This document shows positions 17,514-26,115 of a stretch of DNA of 64,000 bases, in pieces. The stretch's first letter is position 1. Each line of letters opens with the position of its first letter. Position numbers and translations under genes: made by a program. Under the pieces are notes generated by a model that saw nothing but the letters and a program-made list of their open reading frames with translations, was not told where the DNA came from and made no database searches. The DNA comes from JBFWWP01 sp050246115. GTDB lineage: Bacteria; Planctomycetota; UBA8108; UBA1146; JAJFFE01. The DNA is taken from contig JBFWWP010000012.1 of assembly GCA_050246115.1 (NCBI GenBank), forward strand, positions 62,001 to 126,000, in the 5' to 3' direction.

Positions 17514-17978
17514 CGAACCCTCCTCGCACGCCACACCTGGAGCCGGAAACCGGTCCACCCGTCGACTTCCCAGGACTCAGGCGCTCCTAGGACATCGACC
17601 GGCAGCCAGTCTGGCTGAAGCTGCGACCTGATTGTTCCGATCGGAGGGGAGATGCGGCGGCTCCCCCCAATTCTTTGCTTCTCGTGCAGGCCTGTCGCAA
17701 CTCTTCAGCATGCCGTGGCAACCGCGGCAGAGGCCCAAGGAGGACACTTTCGGCCCAGCGAGACCGTCCCGTGAGGGCGGCCCCAAGGAAGACTACCCGG
17801 TCGCGCGCTGGGAAGAAACCCAGCCTCCCGAAGAGGCTGCGACGATCGAGGGTACGACATCGGCCCCCGGGATTTGTCGATCGGGACTTCCCGATCGAGT
17901 CGTGGGGGGTGGCGAGTACCGACGAACGGAAGCAGCGACGAGCCCCAAGAGTTGGCGAAACGAAAGCGCCCAACGGGT
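17514..17978. other. Structured intergenic region, no recognised gene
   Basis: About 465 bp with unusually many local hairpins on the plus strand, for example GCTGGG-AAGAAA-CCCAGC near 17807, enclosed by GTCGC/GCGAC, and CCTC-CCGAA-GAGG just after it. No open frame has protein-like composition. Because an intrinsic-terminator-like hairpin follows at 17979, a small plus-strand RNA is possible. No known RNA family (RNase P, tmRNA, 4.5S, 6S) could be matched by eye. Confidence 0.3.
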
Positions 17979-18001
17979 GGCCTGACCGGGTCCGGCCTTT
18001 T
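17979..18001 (+). terminator. Intrinsic-terminator-like hairpin with T4
   Basis: GGCC-T-GAC / GTC-C-GGCC form a stem with a CGG loop, directly followed by TTTT. No plus-strand coding gene ends upstream, so if real it would terminate a non-coding transcript or read-through from far upstream. Confidence 0.4.
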
Positions 18002-18184
18002 CAGTGATTCAGAACCCTACTGGACGACCTAGCCTTCGGCAACCCGAAAGTCACGTCGTTTCGATGATGGCAGGCACCGGCTCACGCAGGGCGCAGCGAG
18101 CACGCTGGCGACGTCCGGGCGCGAGCGCGCACGTTGTCAGGATTCTCTTGGAACCGACGCGGTCTCAGGATCTACTTCGACAGC

Positions 18185-18985
18185 ATGATGGCCGACCGTG
18201 CGTTTCGATCCCCAGCTCGCACCGACGAAGCTCCACGAGCGGCAGGCCCGCTCCACGCGGGGCGCTCGCGATTGCCGGTCCTTTTGCGACGAACCGGACT
18301 GGTGGCCAGCGTGGTGTTGGCCGTCACTGGGGGGATGGCCGGCGACCTCGGCGAGGCTGCGGACCCGCTAGCCCGTCTGGTCGGCGCACCCGCCATCGTC
18401 GAGTTCCCCGAACTCGACGACTTCGAAGCGCCGCTTCCCGGAGTTCCCGCCGCATGGCGCTGCTTGCAGGTGACCCCAGACCTGGACCTGGCTGCGCTCC
18501 GCCAACGCCTAGGACTCACCGAGTCTTTCGGTTTGGTGTTCCTCGACACTTTCGGCAACGTACTCCATCGGGAGCCGGGGGTCGGCTCACGACGCCGACT
18601 CGGTGTCGGAATTCGTGAGTTCGAGAAACGACAAAAGGAGCTGCGCGCGCGCGTGGCCGAACTCGACAAGGCTCGGGGCCAAGCCGTTGCCCAACGTCGA
18701 GAGGGCGCGGAGATCGAGGTGCTCGGACAACTCACAGGGCTCGGGGTTCGTGGCTATCCCGAGGTCGAACACGCACGACAGCGAATGGTGGCGCTCGACG
18801 TCGCCCGTTGGCAGCAGTTGGTGATGATCCTCGCGGGGGAGGGTCTGGTCAGTGAGCAACAGATCCTCGGGCGCCTGAAGGAACTACTCGATCGCAGTCC
18901 AGGTCTGCCGGTGGCCGACCGCATCCTCCGCGAGCGGATTCGAATCCAGCAAGGCCAAACCGTGGAAAGACGATCGGCGCCGTGA
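18185..18985 (+). CDS. Secreted coiled-coil protein of unknown function
   Basis: A protein of about 266 residues not recognised as any family. It starts probably at ATG 18185 or 18188; a longer frame begins at 18134 and no strong ribosome site decides. A hydrophobic stretch (TGLVASVVLAVTGGMAG, about residues 39-55) may be a signal peptide after a long basic N-region. A globular part follows (to about residue 140). A charged coiled coil comes next, with EFEKRQKELRARVAELDKAR near residues 145-165. The C-terminus is helical. Its stop overlaps the GTG start of the amidohydrolase gene, so the two are translationally coupled. It heads a four-gene operon of hydrolases. Confidence 0.6.
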   Translation: MMADRAFRSPARTDEAPRAAGPLHAGRSRLPVLLRRTGLVASVVLAVTGGMAGDLGEAADPLARLVGAPAIVEFPELDDFEAPLPGVPAAWRCLQVTPDLDLAALRQRLGLTESFGLVFLDTFGNVLHREPGVGSRRRLGVGIREFEKRQKELRARVAELDKARGQAVAQRREGAEIEVLGQLTGLGVRGYPEVEHARQRMVALDVARWQQLVMILAGEGLVSEQQILGRLKELLDRSPGLPVADRILRERIRIQQGQTVERRSAP

Positions 18986-20532
18986 GCCGGATCTTGCAGA
19001 ATGCCCGGATCCTCGCTCCGGTGCGCGACCCCGCGGGGCGTTTCGCGTGGACGGAGACGCGCGGTTGTCTCTGGCTCGAGGGCGAGCGCGTCGTGGCTGT
19101 GGGCGCGGCGGCCGAGAAGCGGCTCCGGGAGGGGGGCACGCCGGATGGCGCGCTGCTCGAGGACCTCGCGGGGCGGTGGGTGCTTCCCGCCTTTTGCGAC
19201 GCGCACCTCCATCTTCACTACGCCGCCGGTCGCGGGGCTTTCCTCGAGGTGCACTCCTTCGCGTCGCTCGAGTCTCTGGCGCAGTTGATTCGGTCCGATC
19301 CGGCCTCGGACTGGGTCCTTGGGAGCGGTTGGCGCGATGAGCAACTGCGCTTCCTGGAGCCGAATCCTCTGGTGGCGCTCGATTCCGTCGACGACGCTCG
19401 ACCCGTGTTCTTGTGGTCGGCAGACCATCACCGGGCGCTCGTCAATCGCGCGGCACGCGCGCGCCTCGGGCTCGCGGCGGGTGTCGGCGGTGCGCTGTTG
19501 GTCGAGGACGAAGCCGAGCGTGCATGGGCTCGCGTTCCGGCGCGCACGGGGTCACTCGCCACGCATCTCGGCGTGCTCCACCGCCATGGGATCACCGCGA
19601 TCGGCTGTTTCGATCGTGCCGACTCGTGGGCGGCTTTCGACGAACTCGATCGCGCGGGCGAGCTCACGTGTCGCGTCACGCACTCGTGGCCGTGGGAGGA
19701 CTACCTGATCGGACGCCTACCGCCGGTGACCGAGTCCCGCCCGGACTCTTCGCGGCTGCGACTGGGATGGGTCAAGGTGTTCCTGGACGGTACCCTCGGG
19801 TCCCGCACGGCTTGGTTGAGTGCGGACTACACCGATCAGCCGGGGAACCGCGGCGTCGAGCGGATCGACGCCGCACACTTGGAAGCGGGCGTGCGATCCG
19901 TCGCTTCCGCCGGTTGCGCCTTGGCGTTCCACGCCATTGGGGACCGGGCGGTTGCGGCCGCAGTGGATGCAATCTTGCTCGCGCGTCGCGTGCGGCAGGA
20001 ACGCAGTCTCCCGGAACTCTGCGATCGCGTGGAGCACGCCGAGCTCATCGACGACCGCACGGTCGATCGCATCGTCGCGAACCGGATCATGGTGTCGGTT
20101 CAGCCTTGCCACTTGCTCGAAGACATCCGCGTTGCGCCCGCGCGCTGGGGAGACCGTTGCCGCGGCTTGCTCCCCCTGGGGCGGCTGGTCGCTGCCGGTG
20201 TCCCCATGGTCTTCGGGACCGACTACCCCATCGAAGAACTCGATCCGTGGCGAAACCTCCACACGGCTCGGGACCGCCGCGACCGGCGAGGGCAACCGCC
20301 CGCGGGTTTCTATCCGGATGAGCGACTCGACTTCGCTTCGGCGTTCACGGCGGCTACGGTCGCGGCCGTCGAAGCGAACGGACTACCCGCAGGCTGGGGG
20401 AGTCTGGCGCCGGGCGCACCGGCGGACCTGCAGATCCTGGAGTGCGCCGATCCACGTCGGGTCACGAGTCAGGACGAGGCCGGGCTCTGTGAACTCGTGT
20501 TTGCAGGGCGTACGGTCTGGCGTACCGAGTGA
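18982..20532 (+). CDS. Amidohydrolase family 3 (YtcJ-like) metal-dependent hydrolase
   Basis: A 516-residue protein of the amidohydrolase superfamily with the YtcJ-type layout: a composite beta-sandwich built from both ends and a TIM barrel between. The metal-binding motif DAHLHLHY lies near residue 73. Other landmarks are GSGWRDEQL, VKVFLDGTLGSRTAW (barrel lysine region), HAIGDRAV and VFGTDYPIE with the late catalytic Asp. Such enzymes hydrolyse amides, N-formyl groups or ring amides in the cytoplasm; the substrate cannot be assigned. The GTG start overlaps the upstream stop (GTGA). The gap to the next gene, a dipeptidase, is short, suggesting a role in peptide or amide turnover. Confidence 0.85.
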   Translation: MSRILQNARILAPVRDPAGRFAWTETRGCLWLEGERVVAVGAAAEKRLREGGTPDGALLEDLAGRWVLPAFCDAHLHLHYAAGRGAFLEVHSFASLESLAQLIRSDPASDWVLGSGWRDEQLRFLEPNPLVALDSVDDARPVFLWSADHHRALVNRAARARLGLAAGVGGALLVEDEAERAWARVPARTGSLATHLGVLHRHGITAIGCFDRADSWAAFDELDRAGELTCRVTHSWPWEDYLIGRLPPVTESRPDSSRLRLGWVKVFLDGTLGSRTAWLSADYTDQPGNRGVERIDAAHLEAGVRSVASAGCALAFHAIGDRAVAAAVDAILLARRVRQERSLPELCDRVEHAELIDDRTVDRIVANRIMVSVQPCHLLEDIRVAPARWGDRCRGLLPLGRLVAAGVPMVFGTDYPIEELDPWRNLHTARDRRDRRGQPPAGFYPDERLDFASAFTAATVAAVEANGLPAGWGSLAPGAPADLQILECADPRRVTSQDEAGLCELVFAGRTVWRTE

Positions 20533-20571
20533 TGGCTTGATTGGGTTGGGCGGCGAACGGCAGGAGAACTC

Positions 20572-21570
20572 ATGAGCGGAGAACTCATGGGCGCGGAACT
20601 CGAGGACGGTGGGGCGGTGCGCCCGGTCGTCGATCTGCACGTGGATACGCTGCTCCGTCTGGTCGAAGCGCCCGCTGCCCGTTGCGCGAGCCATGCGATG
20701 GAATGGCCCGAACTCCATGTGGATGCCGCGCGGGGTCATGCCGGTGGCGTGACGCTGTTGCTCACGGCTTGCTTCACCAGCGACGACGAACTCGAGCCGG
20801 CCGCCAAGGTAGATCTCATGTTGGACGCCGCCGATCGCGTGAGCAGCGACCCAAGCAGCGGCTTTCGCCGGGTGCTCGGTCCGTCTAGTTTTGCGCAACG
20901 ACTCGCCGGCGAGATCGGCCTGCTGGCGACGATCGAGAATGCACGCTCGCTCGAGGGGGATCTCGCTCGAATCGGCCACTGGCGTGACCGCGGGGTTCGC
21001 ATCGTCGGAGTCACGTGGAATGGCCGCAACGCACTCGCTGCCGGCGTTCTCGCCGAGCCGACGGGCGGCTTCACCGCGTTCGGTCGCGAGTTCTTGGCCG
21101 AGGTGCGGCGACTCGAGCTAGCGATCGATGTGTCGCACCTGGCTCCGCGCGGCGTGGACGAGGTCTTGGCGGCTTCGCCGCACGCAGTGCTCGCGACGCA
21201 CTCCAATGCGGCTCGGGTTTGCGAGCACCCGCGCAACCTCACGGACGCCCAGCTCCGCGAGATTGCTGCTGCTGGTGGCTTGGTGGGAATCAACTTCTAC
21301 CCACCGTTCTTGCGACGAGGGGGGGCCGACGCCACCCTGGAGGACGTGGCGCGCCACGCGCTCCACCTCGCGGAGGTGGTCGGCGTCGAGCACGTCGCGC
21401 TCGGGACGGATCTCGACGGCATCGACGTGTTGCCGAGTGACTTCGCCGGGCATCAAGACATGCCGCGATTGGCCGAGGTGCTCGCGGGCGCGGGCTTCGG
21501 CGGGGCCGAGATCGACGGGATCTTCGCCGGCAACTTCATGGCGTGGTGGCGCCGCTGGAGCAACGAGTGA
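20572..21570 (+). CDS. Membrane-dipeptidase-like (M19) metallopeptidase
   Basis: A 332-residue member of the renal/membrane dipeptidase family M19, binuclear-zinc TIM-barrel enzymes that cleave dipeptides, including those with D-residues. Landmarks are DLHVDTLL (first metal His and Asp, residues 24-31), the bridging-Glu region LLATIENARSL, DVSHLA (metal His), ATHSNAARVCEHPRNLTD and LGTDLDGI. No signal peptide is seen, so it is probably cytoplasmic. The start region is duplicated: GGAGAACTCATG occurs twice, 15 bp apart, giving two in-frame starts (20572 and 20587), each with its own ribosome site. Its end overlaps the start of the rhomboid gene. Confidence 0.88.
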   Translation: MSGELMGAELEDGGAVRPVVDLHVDTLLRLVEAPAARCASHAMEWPELHVDAARGHAGGVTLLLTACFTSDDELEPAAKVDLMLDAADRVSSDPSSGFRRVLGPSSFAQRLAGEIGLLATIENARSLEGDLARIGHWRDRGVRIVGVTWNGRNALAAGVLAEPTGGFTAFGREFLAEVRRLELAIDVSHLAPRGVDEVLAASPHAVLATHSNAARVCEHPRNLTDAQLREIAAAGGLVGINFYPPFLRRGGADATLEDVARHALHLAEVVGVEHVALGTDLDGIDVLPSDFAGHQDMPRLAEVLAGAGFGGAEIDGIFAGNFMAWWRRWSNE

Positions 21571-22886
21571 CCACGAGCTCAGCGAGCCCGGACGGAGTGA
21601 ACCGAGGGTTGACGAACCAGGACTCGTCGAACGGCGGCGCCCAGACCGTCGGCGAATTGCGGCGACCCGCCGATACCCCGGAACGCGGCGGCTCCCCGGC
21701 GACCTCGCCCGAGCACCACGGCCCTGCGAGATCCCTCGATGTTCTGTGGGGCCTGATCCTGGTGCAGTTCGTGATCTTCCTGCTGCCTTATGCAGTCGAG
21801 TGGGTCCCGTGGGGGGAGATTGCGCTCCCGAGCGCTTCGCTCCTCCGGGTGTTGCGAGACGTCGGTGCGCTCGAGCTGGGGAAACCTCCCCTGGACCAAC
21901 CGGTGCGACTGCTGACGGCGACCGCGCTCCATGGCGGACTTCTGCACTTGCTGGGGAACATGGTCGGCCTGTTCGCCTTCGGTCGGATCCTCGGGGTGCT
22001 CCTGGGGCCGCGGCGCCTGGTCACGGTCTACTGGGTCTCCGGAGTTTGTGGTTGCTTGGCGAGTTCAGGCTTCAGTCTGTGGCAAGGCCCCCCCGGGTTG
22101 ACGATCGGCGCTTCGGGGGCCGTCTTCGGGTGTGGTTGGGCAGCGGCTATGGCGTTGCTGCGGCACCGGCGACGCTTACCGGCCGGGGCCTCGGCAACGG
22201 CGTGGCGGCTGCTTGCCTACCTCGTGTTCCTACTCGTCGTTGCCACTTGGGTCGGCCACCAGGCCGAGGTCCAAATCGACCACGCTGGACACGTCGGCGG
22301 ATCCGTGGCCGGCGCCCTCCTCGGGCTCTTGCCGCTGAGTCTGCTGTTTCGTCCACGGAGTTTCTCTGCCCGTTGCGAAGCCCTGTTGGGTGCTGTCGCG
22401 CTCGTCGTGACTTTCGGGGTGCCGCTCCTGGGGATGGCTCGGTTCGCGCCCGACGTCCAGACCGCCTACGCGTCGCATCGCGCGGTCTCTCTCGAACGGC
22501 TCGGCATCTCGGTTTGGTTGCCCATGACCTGGCGGCCCGACGGCGCAGGCGGTTGGGCGGGTCCGGTCGGCGCGGGCCGGCTCGTGGTCGCCGGTGAGTA
22601 CCCGGACATCCGCCGAGCGAACAGTCTGCTCGCGCGCGAGGGGTTCTTTCTGGGACGCATGGGGCCGGCGGGCTACGAACGCGTTTTTCGCGAGGACCTC
22701 GGCGATCGAGGGCTTGGTGGGATCCTCGTGGTTTTGCGCAACGAGTCCGAACCAGAATCTGGCCTGCTGTTCCTGCGCTTCGTCGACCTCGGGACGTCGG
22801 CCTTCGACTTGATGCTCACCCTGCCGGACACGCCCTTCGACTTCGAGCTGGGGCTGATGATCCTGAAGGGACTGACGACCCCCTGA
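21567..22886 (+). CDS. Rhomboid-family intramembrane serine protease with C-terminal extension
   Basis: A protein of about 439 residues with six hydrophobic segments between about residues 60 and 290. The rhomboid signature is complete: catalytic Ser in GASGAVFGCG, the partner His in HAGHVGGSVAGALLGL, and HGGLLHLLGNM in the preceding helices. These proteases cut transmembrane segments within the bilayer. After the membrane domain a soluble extension of about 130 residues follows, with no recognised fold. GTG 21567 has GGAG six bases upstream and overlaps the previous stop (GTGA), favouring it over GTG 21543. A function in releasing membrane-tethered proteins is possible; its substrate is unknown. 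Confidence 0.85.
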   Translation: MTTSSASPDGVNRGLTNQDSSNGGAQTVGELRRPADTPERGGSPATSPEHHGPARSLDVLWGLILVQFVIFLLPYAVEWVPWGEIALPSASLLRVLRDVGALELGKPPLDQPVRLLTATALHGGLLHLLGNMVGLFAFGRILGVLLGPRRLVTVYWVSGVCGCLASSGFSLWQGPPGLTIGASGAVFGCGWAAAMALLRHRRRLPAGASATAWRLLAYLVFLLVVATWVGHQAEVQIDHAGHVGGSVAGALLGLLPLSLLFRPRSFSARCEALLGAVALVVTFGVPLLGMARFAPDVQTAYASHRAVSLERLGISVWLPMTWRPDGAGGWAGPVGAGRLVVAGEYPDIRRANSLLAREGFFLGRMGPAGYERVFREDLGDRGLGGILVVLRNESEPESGLLFLRFVDLGTSAFDLMLTLPDTPFDFELGLMILKGLTTP

Positions 22887-22893
22887 CCCTCTC

Positions 22894-22924
22894 GGAGCGA
22901 TCGGACCCTGCGCAGGGTTGCTCC
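22894..22924. terminator. Possible bidirectional terminator hairpin
   Basis: GGAGC and GCTCC enclose a second stem, ACCCT-GCGC-AGGGT, between two convergent genes. There is no T-tract, so confidence is limited. Confidence 0.35.
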
Positions 22925-22949
22925 TGTGTGCCCGGCCTTGCCCAGGCAC

Positions 22950-24197
22950 TTAGCCCGCGCTGTCGTTCGCTCCCTCTTCGAGCTGCACACCTCGCTCGCG
23001 CACGGCGGTTCGAAGCACCCGCGCTGCCTCGGGATCGAGCGGCTGCCACCGTCCGCTCCGCAGGCGGTCGCGAATGGTCTCTCCGGGGTAGATGACGCTG
23101 GTGATGTGCGCCCCGTCTGCGCGGTACACATGCACTCGGTTGCGCGGGCCGCGCACGATCACGGTGCGTTCGAGGCGATCGTAGAGCAGATCCTCGTCCC
23201 GGGCCGAGATCGTGTCGGAATGCGCGGTGGCGGTGGGACGGTCGGGATCGAGCGCGCGTTCCTCGGCGTGCAGGGTCTTGCGCTCACTACGACGGAGCAG
23301 CTTGTCGAGAAGGGTAGGGGCGCGCGCGAGGCTCTGACTAGCGCTGGCCCGACAGCGACCGATCGAGAGCCGCCGGCCGAGGTTTCGTGCGGCCGCGAGT
23401 TCCACCTCGAGCTTGCGCACCTCATGCCTCAGGTTCTCGACGAACGGGCTCAGCACGCGCGAGCTACGCTCGGCCAAGACTGCGCCGAGGTGATGCGGCG
23501 GCGGCAGGTTCGTGACCAGGTTCAAAGAGTAGCTCGGTTCACCGCCGATCAGCCGCCGCTCGATCAACTGCGCCGTCAGCGCGATGCCGCGCTCGAGGTC
23601 GCCGCTGGGGCTCGGTATGCGAAACAGCCCTGCGACCACCTGCCCGACGATGCGGTACGGGCTGTGTTCGTTCTGGAAGTCGGGCAGCAGGTCGTCCCGC
23701 AGGAAATCGCCGCCGAGAAAGGCGGCAATGGGCAACGGGCGCTCCTGGAACAGTCGGTCGATCCGAGGATCCCTGAGTTCCACCATCCAAGAAGCAAACT
23801 CCCGCCATCGCGGTCGTCCGGTGGGCTCGTAGCCCACGAAGACTTGCCGTGAGTCGGGTGGGTGCGAGTGCTCGCACACCGGCGAGGAGCACCAATGACA
23901 AAACACGTGGCCCGCGCGATAGCCGAGTCGGTCCAGATCGATCTGCTCGCGGAGTCGCGCGACCTCGGACTCGAGTTCGGCGACGAAGCGACGGCCCGCC
24001 TCCTCGCGTCCCTTGCCGCGCAAACGCACCGGGATGGTGATGCGGAGATCGATGTGCGGCGGTGCTTCGTCGAGGCCGGTCACGGGATCGGTGAGTTCTT
24101 GACGGATCCACGATTCGAGCGCTTGATAGGCGCGAGCCGCTGGGCGACGATCGCCGCTGCGTCGATCGACTCGCCGTTCGCGCGGTGAATGAGGCAA
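22950..24197 (-). CDS. Conserved-looking cytoplasmic protein with CxxC motif, function unknown
   Basis: A 415-residue protein that I do not recognise. The start is TTG 24197, chosen because GAAGGAG lies seven bases upstream; the frame continues open for another 1.7 kb but that part is antisense to dacB. It has no signal peptide or membrane segment. A helix rich in Arg and Glu (residues 55-85) precedes a Cys/His patch, FCHWCSSPVCEHSHPP (about residues 92-107), that could bind zinc. Further on are an FLGGDFLRDDLLP segment and a basic helical region. The C-terminus contains a small beta domain (TVIVRGPRNRVHVY). It is convergent with the rhomboid gene and divergent from dacB. Confidence 0.6.
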   Translation of the reverse strand: MPHSPRERRVDRRSGDRRPAARAYQALESWIRQELTDPVTGLDEAPPHIDLRITIPVRLRGKGREEAGRRFVAELESEVARLREQIDLDRLGYRAGHVFCHWCSSPVCEHSHPPDSRQVFVGYEPTGRPRWREFASWMVELRDPRIDRLFQERPLPIAAFLGGDFLRDDLLPDFQNEHSPYRIVGQVVAGLFRIPSPSGDLERGIALTAQLIERRLIGGEPSYSLNLVTNLPPPHHLGAVLAERSSRVLSPFVENLRHEVRKLEVELAAARNLGRRLSIGRCRASASQSLARAPTLLDKLLRRSERKTLHAEERALDPDRPTATAHSDTISARDEDLLYDRLERTVIVRGPRNRVHVYRADGAHITSVIYPGETIRDRLRSGRWQPLDPEAARVLRTAVRERGVQLEEGANDSAG

Positions 24198-24224
24198 GGG
24201 GTGGCTCCTTCTGGGGCTCTCTCG

Positions 24225-24269
24225 TGGGCCGATCTCGTTGGGGCCGACGTCGTTGGGGCCGACGTCGGT
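24225..24269 (+). repeat. Three tandem 15-bp repeats
   Basis: Three head-to-tail units of GGGGCCGACGTCGTT. The first differs at two positions and the third at one. They lie just upstream of the CxxC-protein start in a divergent intergenic region and are not within a gene, so they could be a binding-site array or replication slippage. Confidence 0.7.
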
Positions 24270-24599
24270 GGGGCTCCTCGACGGTAGACCTAGCGGTCGC
24301 AAGCGGCCCACGCGATCGGCCCGCGAGCCAAGCGCGGATTGTAGCGACGTCTTCGACGGCCGCCATTCGACTCGCCGAGTGTCGGGTGCGATGTGCGTGC
24401 GCGCTTCGGCGGCTGCGGCAGCGGTGCCCCGCGTTGGAGTCGCTCGCCGAAACGGGTTGCGCCGTTGGATCTTGGTTTCACAATGCTCTGCGGCCGCGGC
24501 CCGTTGCGCGAGTCGCCGGTGGCGCGGCCGCGAAGCCGCGGGGAGTCGAGTCCGCGGAGGTTCGACGCGGCTCTCGCACGAGATGACGGGAGGTCGGGA
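24270..24599. other. Divergent intergenic region upstream of dacB
   Basis: About 330 bp between the 15-bp repeats and the dacB start. It is open on the plus strand from 24393 but without ribosome sites. It must contain the dacB promoter; no consensus -35/-10 pair is evident. Confidence 0.3.
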
Positions 24600-26090
24600 A
24601 TGGCGGTAGGAACGAGCAGGGGGTTGCGGACGCGCCTCGGGGTCCTCGTCGGGGCGCTGCTGGCGGCGTGCACGTTCCCCTTCGCGGTCGGCGCGGCTGA
24701 CGCCGAGAGCCGCGAACTCACGGCGCGCTTGCTGACCCTCGGGAGCGCTCGCAAGCTCGAGCCCGCGCAACTCGCGTTCTCGATCGTCGGCCCCGATGGA
24801 ACGGTGATCGCCGAGCACCGGAGCGAAGAGCCGGAGCCCCCGGCGTCGAACGTGAAGCTGCTGACCGCGGTTGCGGCGCTCGATCTGCTGGGGCCGGACT
24901 TCGAAGTGTCCACCGAGCTGTGGCGCACCGGGCTCGTTCGGAACGGGGTCCTCGAGGGGGATCTCATCGTGCGCGGACGCGGGGATCCGAGCATCTCCGG
25001 ACGCTTCCACAGGGGGGACATCTTCGGTCCCTTGAGGCCTTGGGTTGCCGTACTCGGGGAGTTGGGCATCGAGCGCGTGAGCGGGCGCTTGCTCTGTGAC
25101 GACCGCTACTTCAGTGGTCCGTCGGTGCACGCGGACTGGCCCTCGGAGCAGCTCGATCGCTGGTACTGCGCACCGAGCGGTGCGCTCAATCTCAACGACA
25201 ACTGCGTGGATGTCCACATCGCTCCGCGAGTCGGAGCCCAAGAAGTGCGGGTCTGGCTCGAGCCGAGTTGTGCGCGGTTCGAGATCGTGAACCAGCTCCG
25301 GTCCGTGGTGCAGCGCAAGCAGCATGTGTACTCCGTCGAACGGGCCACCGGTTCGTGGCGCATCGACCTCCGCGGCGGCTTCCTGGCATCGGGGACCGAG
25401 CGAACGGAGTGGGTGGCGGTGCCGGATCCGACGGACTGGTTTGGGTGTGCGCTGCAGACGTTCCTCGAGTCCGAGGGGATCGGGTTCGGCGGCGGCGTCG
25501 GACGCCTGGAGGACGCAGCCGCGGTCGCCGACGCCGTTCTCGTCGCCTCGACGCAGGCGTCGGTGGCGTCGATGCTGCCCTCGATGCTCAAGCGCAGTCT
25601 CAATCTCTACGCCGATTGCCTGTTGCGCATCGTTGGCAAAGAGCGCGGCGCGGGGGGCAGCTTCGAACAGGGTGCTGACTGCGTTCGCTCGCACCTCGTG
25701 CGGCTGGGGATCGCTCGCGAGGGAGTCGTCGTGCGCGATGGCTCTGGGCTCTCGGCGAAGAATCGTGCCAGCGCGGCTACCCTGGTGCGCGCGCTCCGCC
25801 ACGCGCGCGCGACACCTTGGTTCCCGGTCCTGCGCGACGCGCTCGCCGTGGCCGGTGCCGACGGGACTCTGCGCAGCCGCTTTGCTAGCAGTCCAGTCGC
25901 CGGAAAGGTGCTGGCGAAGACCGGCCACATCGACGGGGTGAGCACCTTGGCTGGTTACCTGACCACGGGGGGGGGGGACGTGACCTTTGCGTTCCTGTTC
26001 CGCGGTCCGGTGGCGCGGACGGCGGCTGCGCGGAACTGGCAGGAAGAGGCCATCGAGATCGTTTGGCGGGCCCTCGAAGGGGCTCGCTGA
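24600..26090 (+). CDS. dacB: D-alanyl-D-alanine carboxypeptidase/endopeptidase, PBP4 (S13) family
   Basis: A 496-residue periplasmic DD-peptidase that trims or cleaves peptidoglycan cross-links. A signal peptide with a lipobox-like AAC covers residues 1-30. The three penicillin-binding motifs are present: SNVK (Ser83, Lys86), the SxN-type DGSGLSAKN near residue 380, and KTG at about 440. The large insert between motif one and two, typical of class C PBP4, contains LNDNCVDVH. GGGAGG before ATG 24600 sets the start well inside a longer open frame. An 11-G homopolymer at 25967-25977 encodes three Gly near the C-terminus and is a potential slippage site. Peptidoglycan enzymes fit newer findings that planctomycetes have a wall. 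Confidence 0.9.
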   Translation: MAVGTSRGLRTRLGVLVGALLAACTFPFAVGAADAESRELTARLLTLGSARKLEPAQLAFSIVGPDGTVIAEHRSEEPEPPASNVKLLTAVAALDLLGPDFEVSTELWRTGLVRNGVLEGDLIVRGRGDPSISGRFHRGDIFGPLRPWVAVLGELGIERVSGRLLCDDRYFSGPSVHADWPSEQLDRWYCAPSGALNLNDNCVDVHIAPRVGAQEVRVWLEPSCARFEIVNQLRSVVQRKQHVYSVERATGSWRIDLRGGFLASGTERTEWVAVPDPTDWFGCALQTFLESEGIGFGGGVGRLEDAAAVADAVLVASTQASVASMLPSMLKRSLNLYADCLLRIVGKERGAGGSFEQGADCVRSHLVRLGIAREGVVVRDGSGLSAKNRASAATLVRALRHARATPWFPVLRDALAVAGADGTLRSRFASSPVAGKVLAKTGHIDGVSTLAGYLTTGGGDVTFAFLFRGPVARTAAARNWQEEAIEIVWRALEGAR

Positions 26091-26115
26091 AGTCCAGCAG
26101 GCCCGCCCGCTGCGC

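Noticed and set aside
17577..17786. Small minus-strand frame with a CRGCH heme-c-like motif
   Set aside because: No signal peptide or ribosome site, the rest of the frame is not cytochrome-like, and the motif is easily made by chance in GC-rich DNA.
17890..17935. SRP RNA-like GGAAGCAGC motif
   Set aside because: Only this short string matches; the opposite loop strand and the flanking stems of the 4.5S core are missing.
24198..25928. Long minus-strand frame continuing upstream of the CxxC protein
   Set aside because: It is antisense to the well-supported dacB gene, with Arg/Ala/Pro-rich shadow composition; the strong GAAGGAG site places the real start at TTG 24197.
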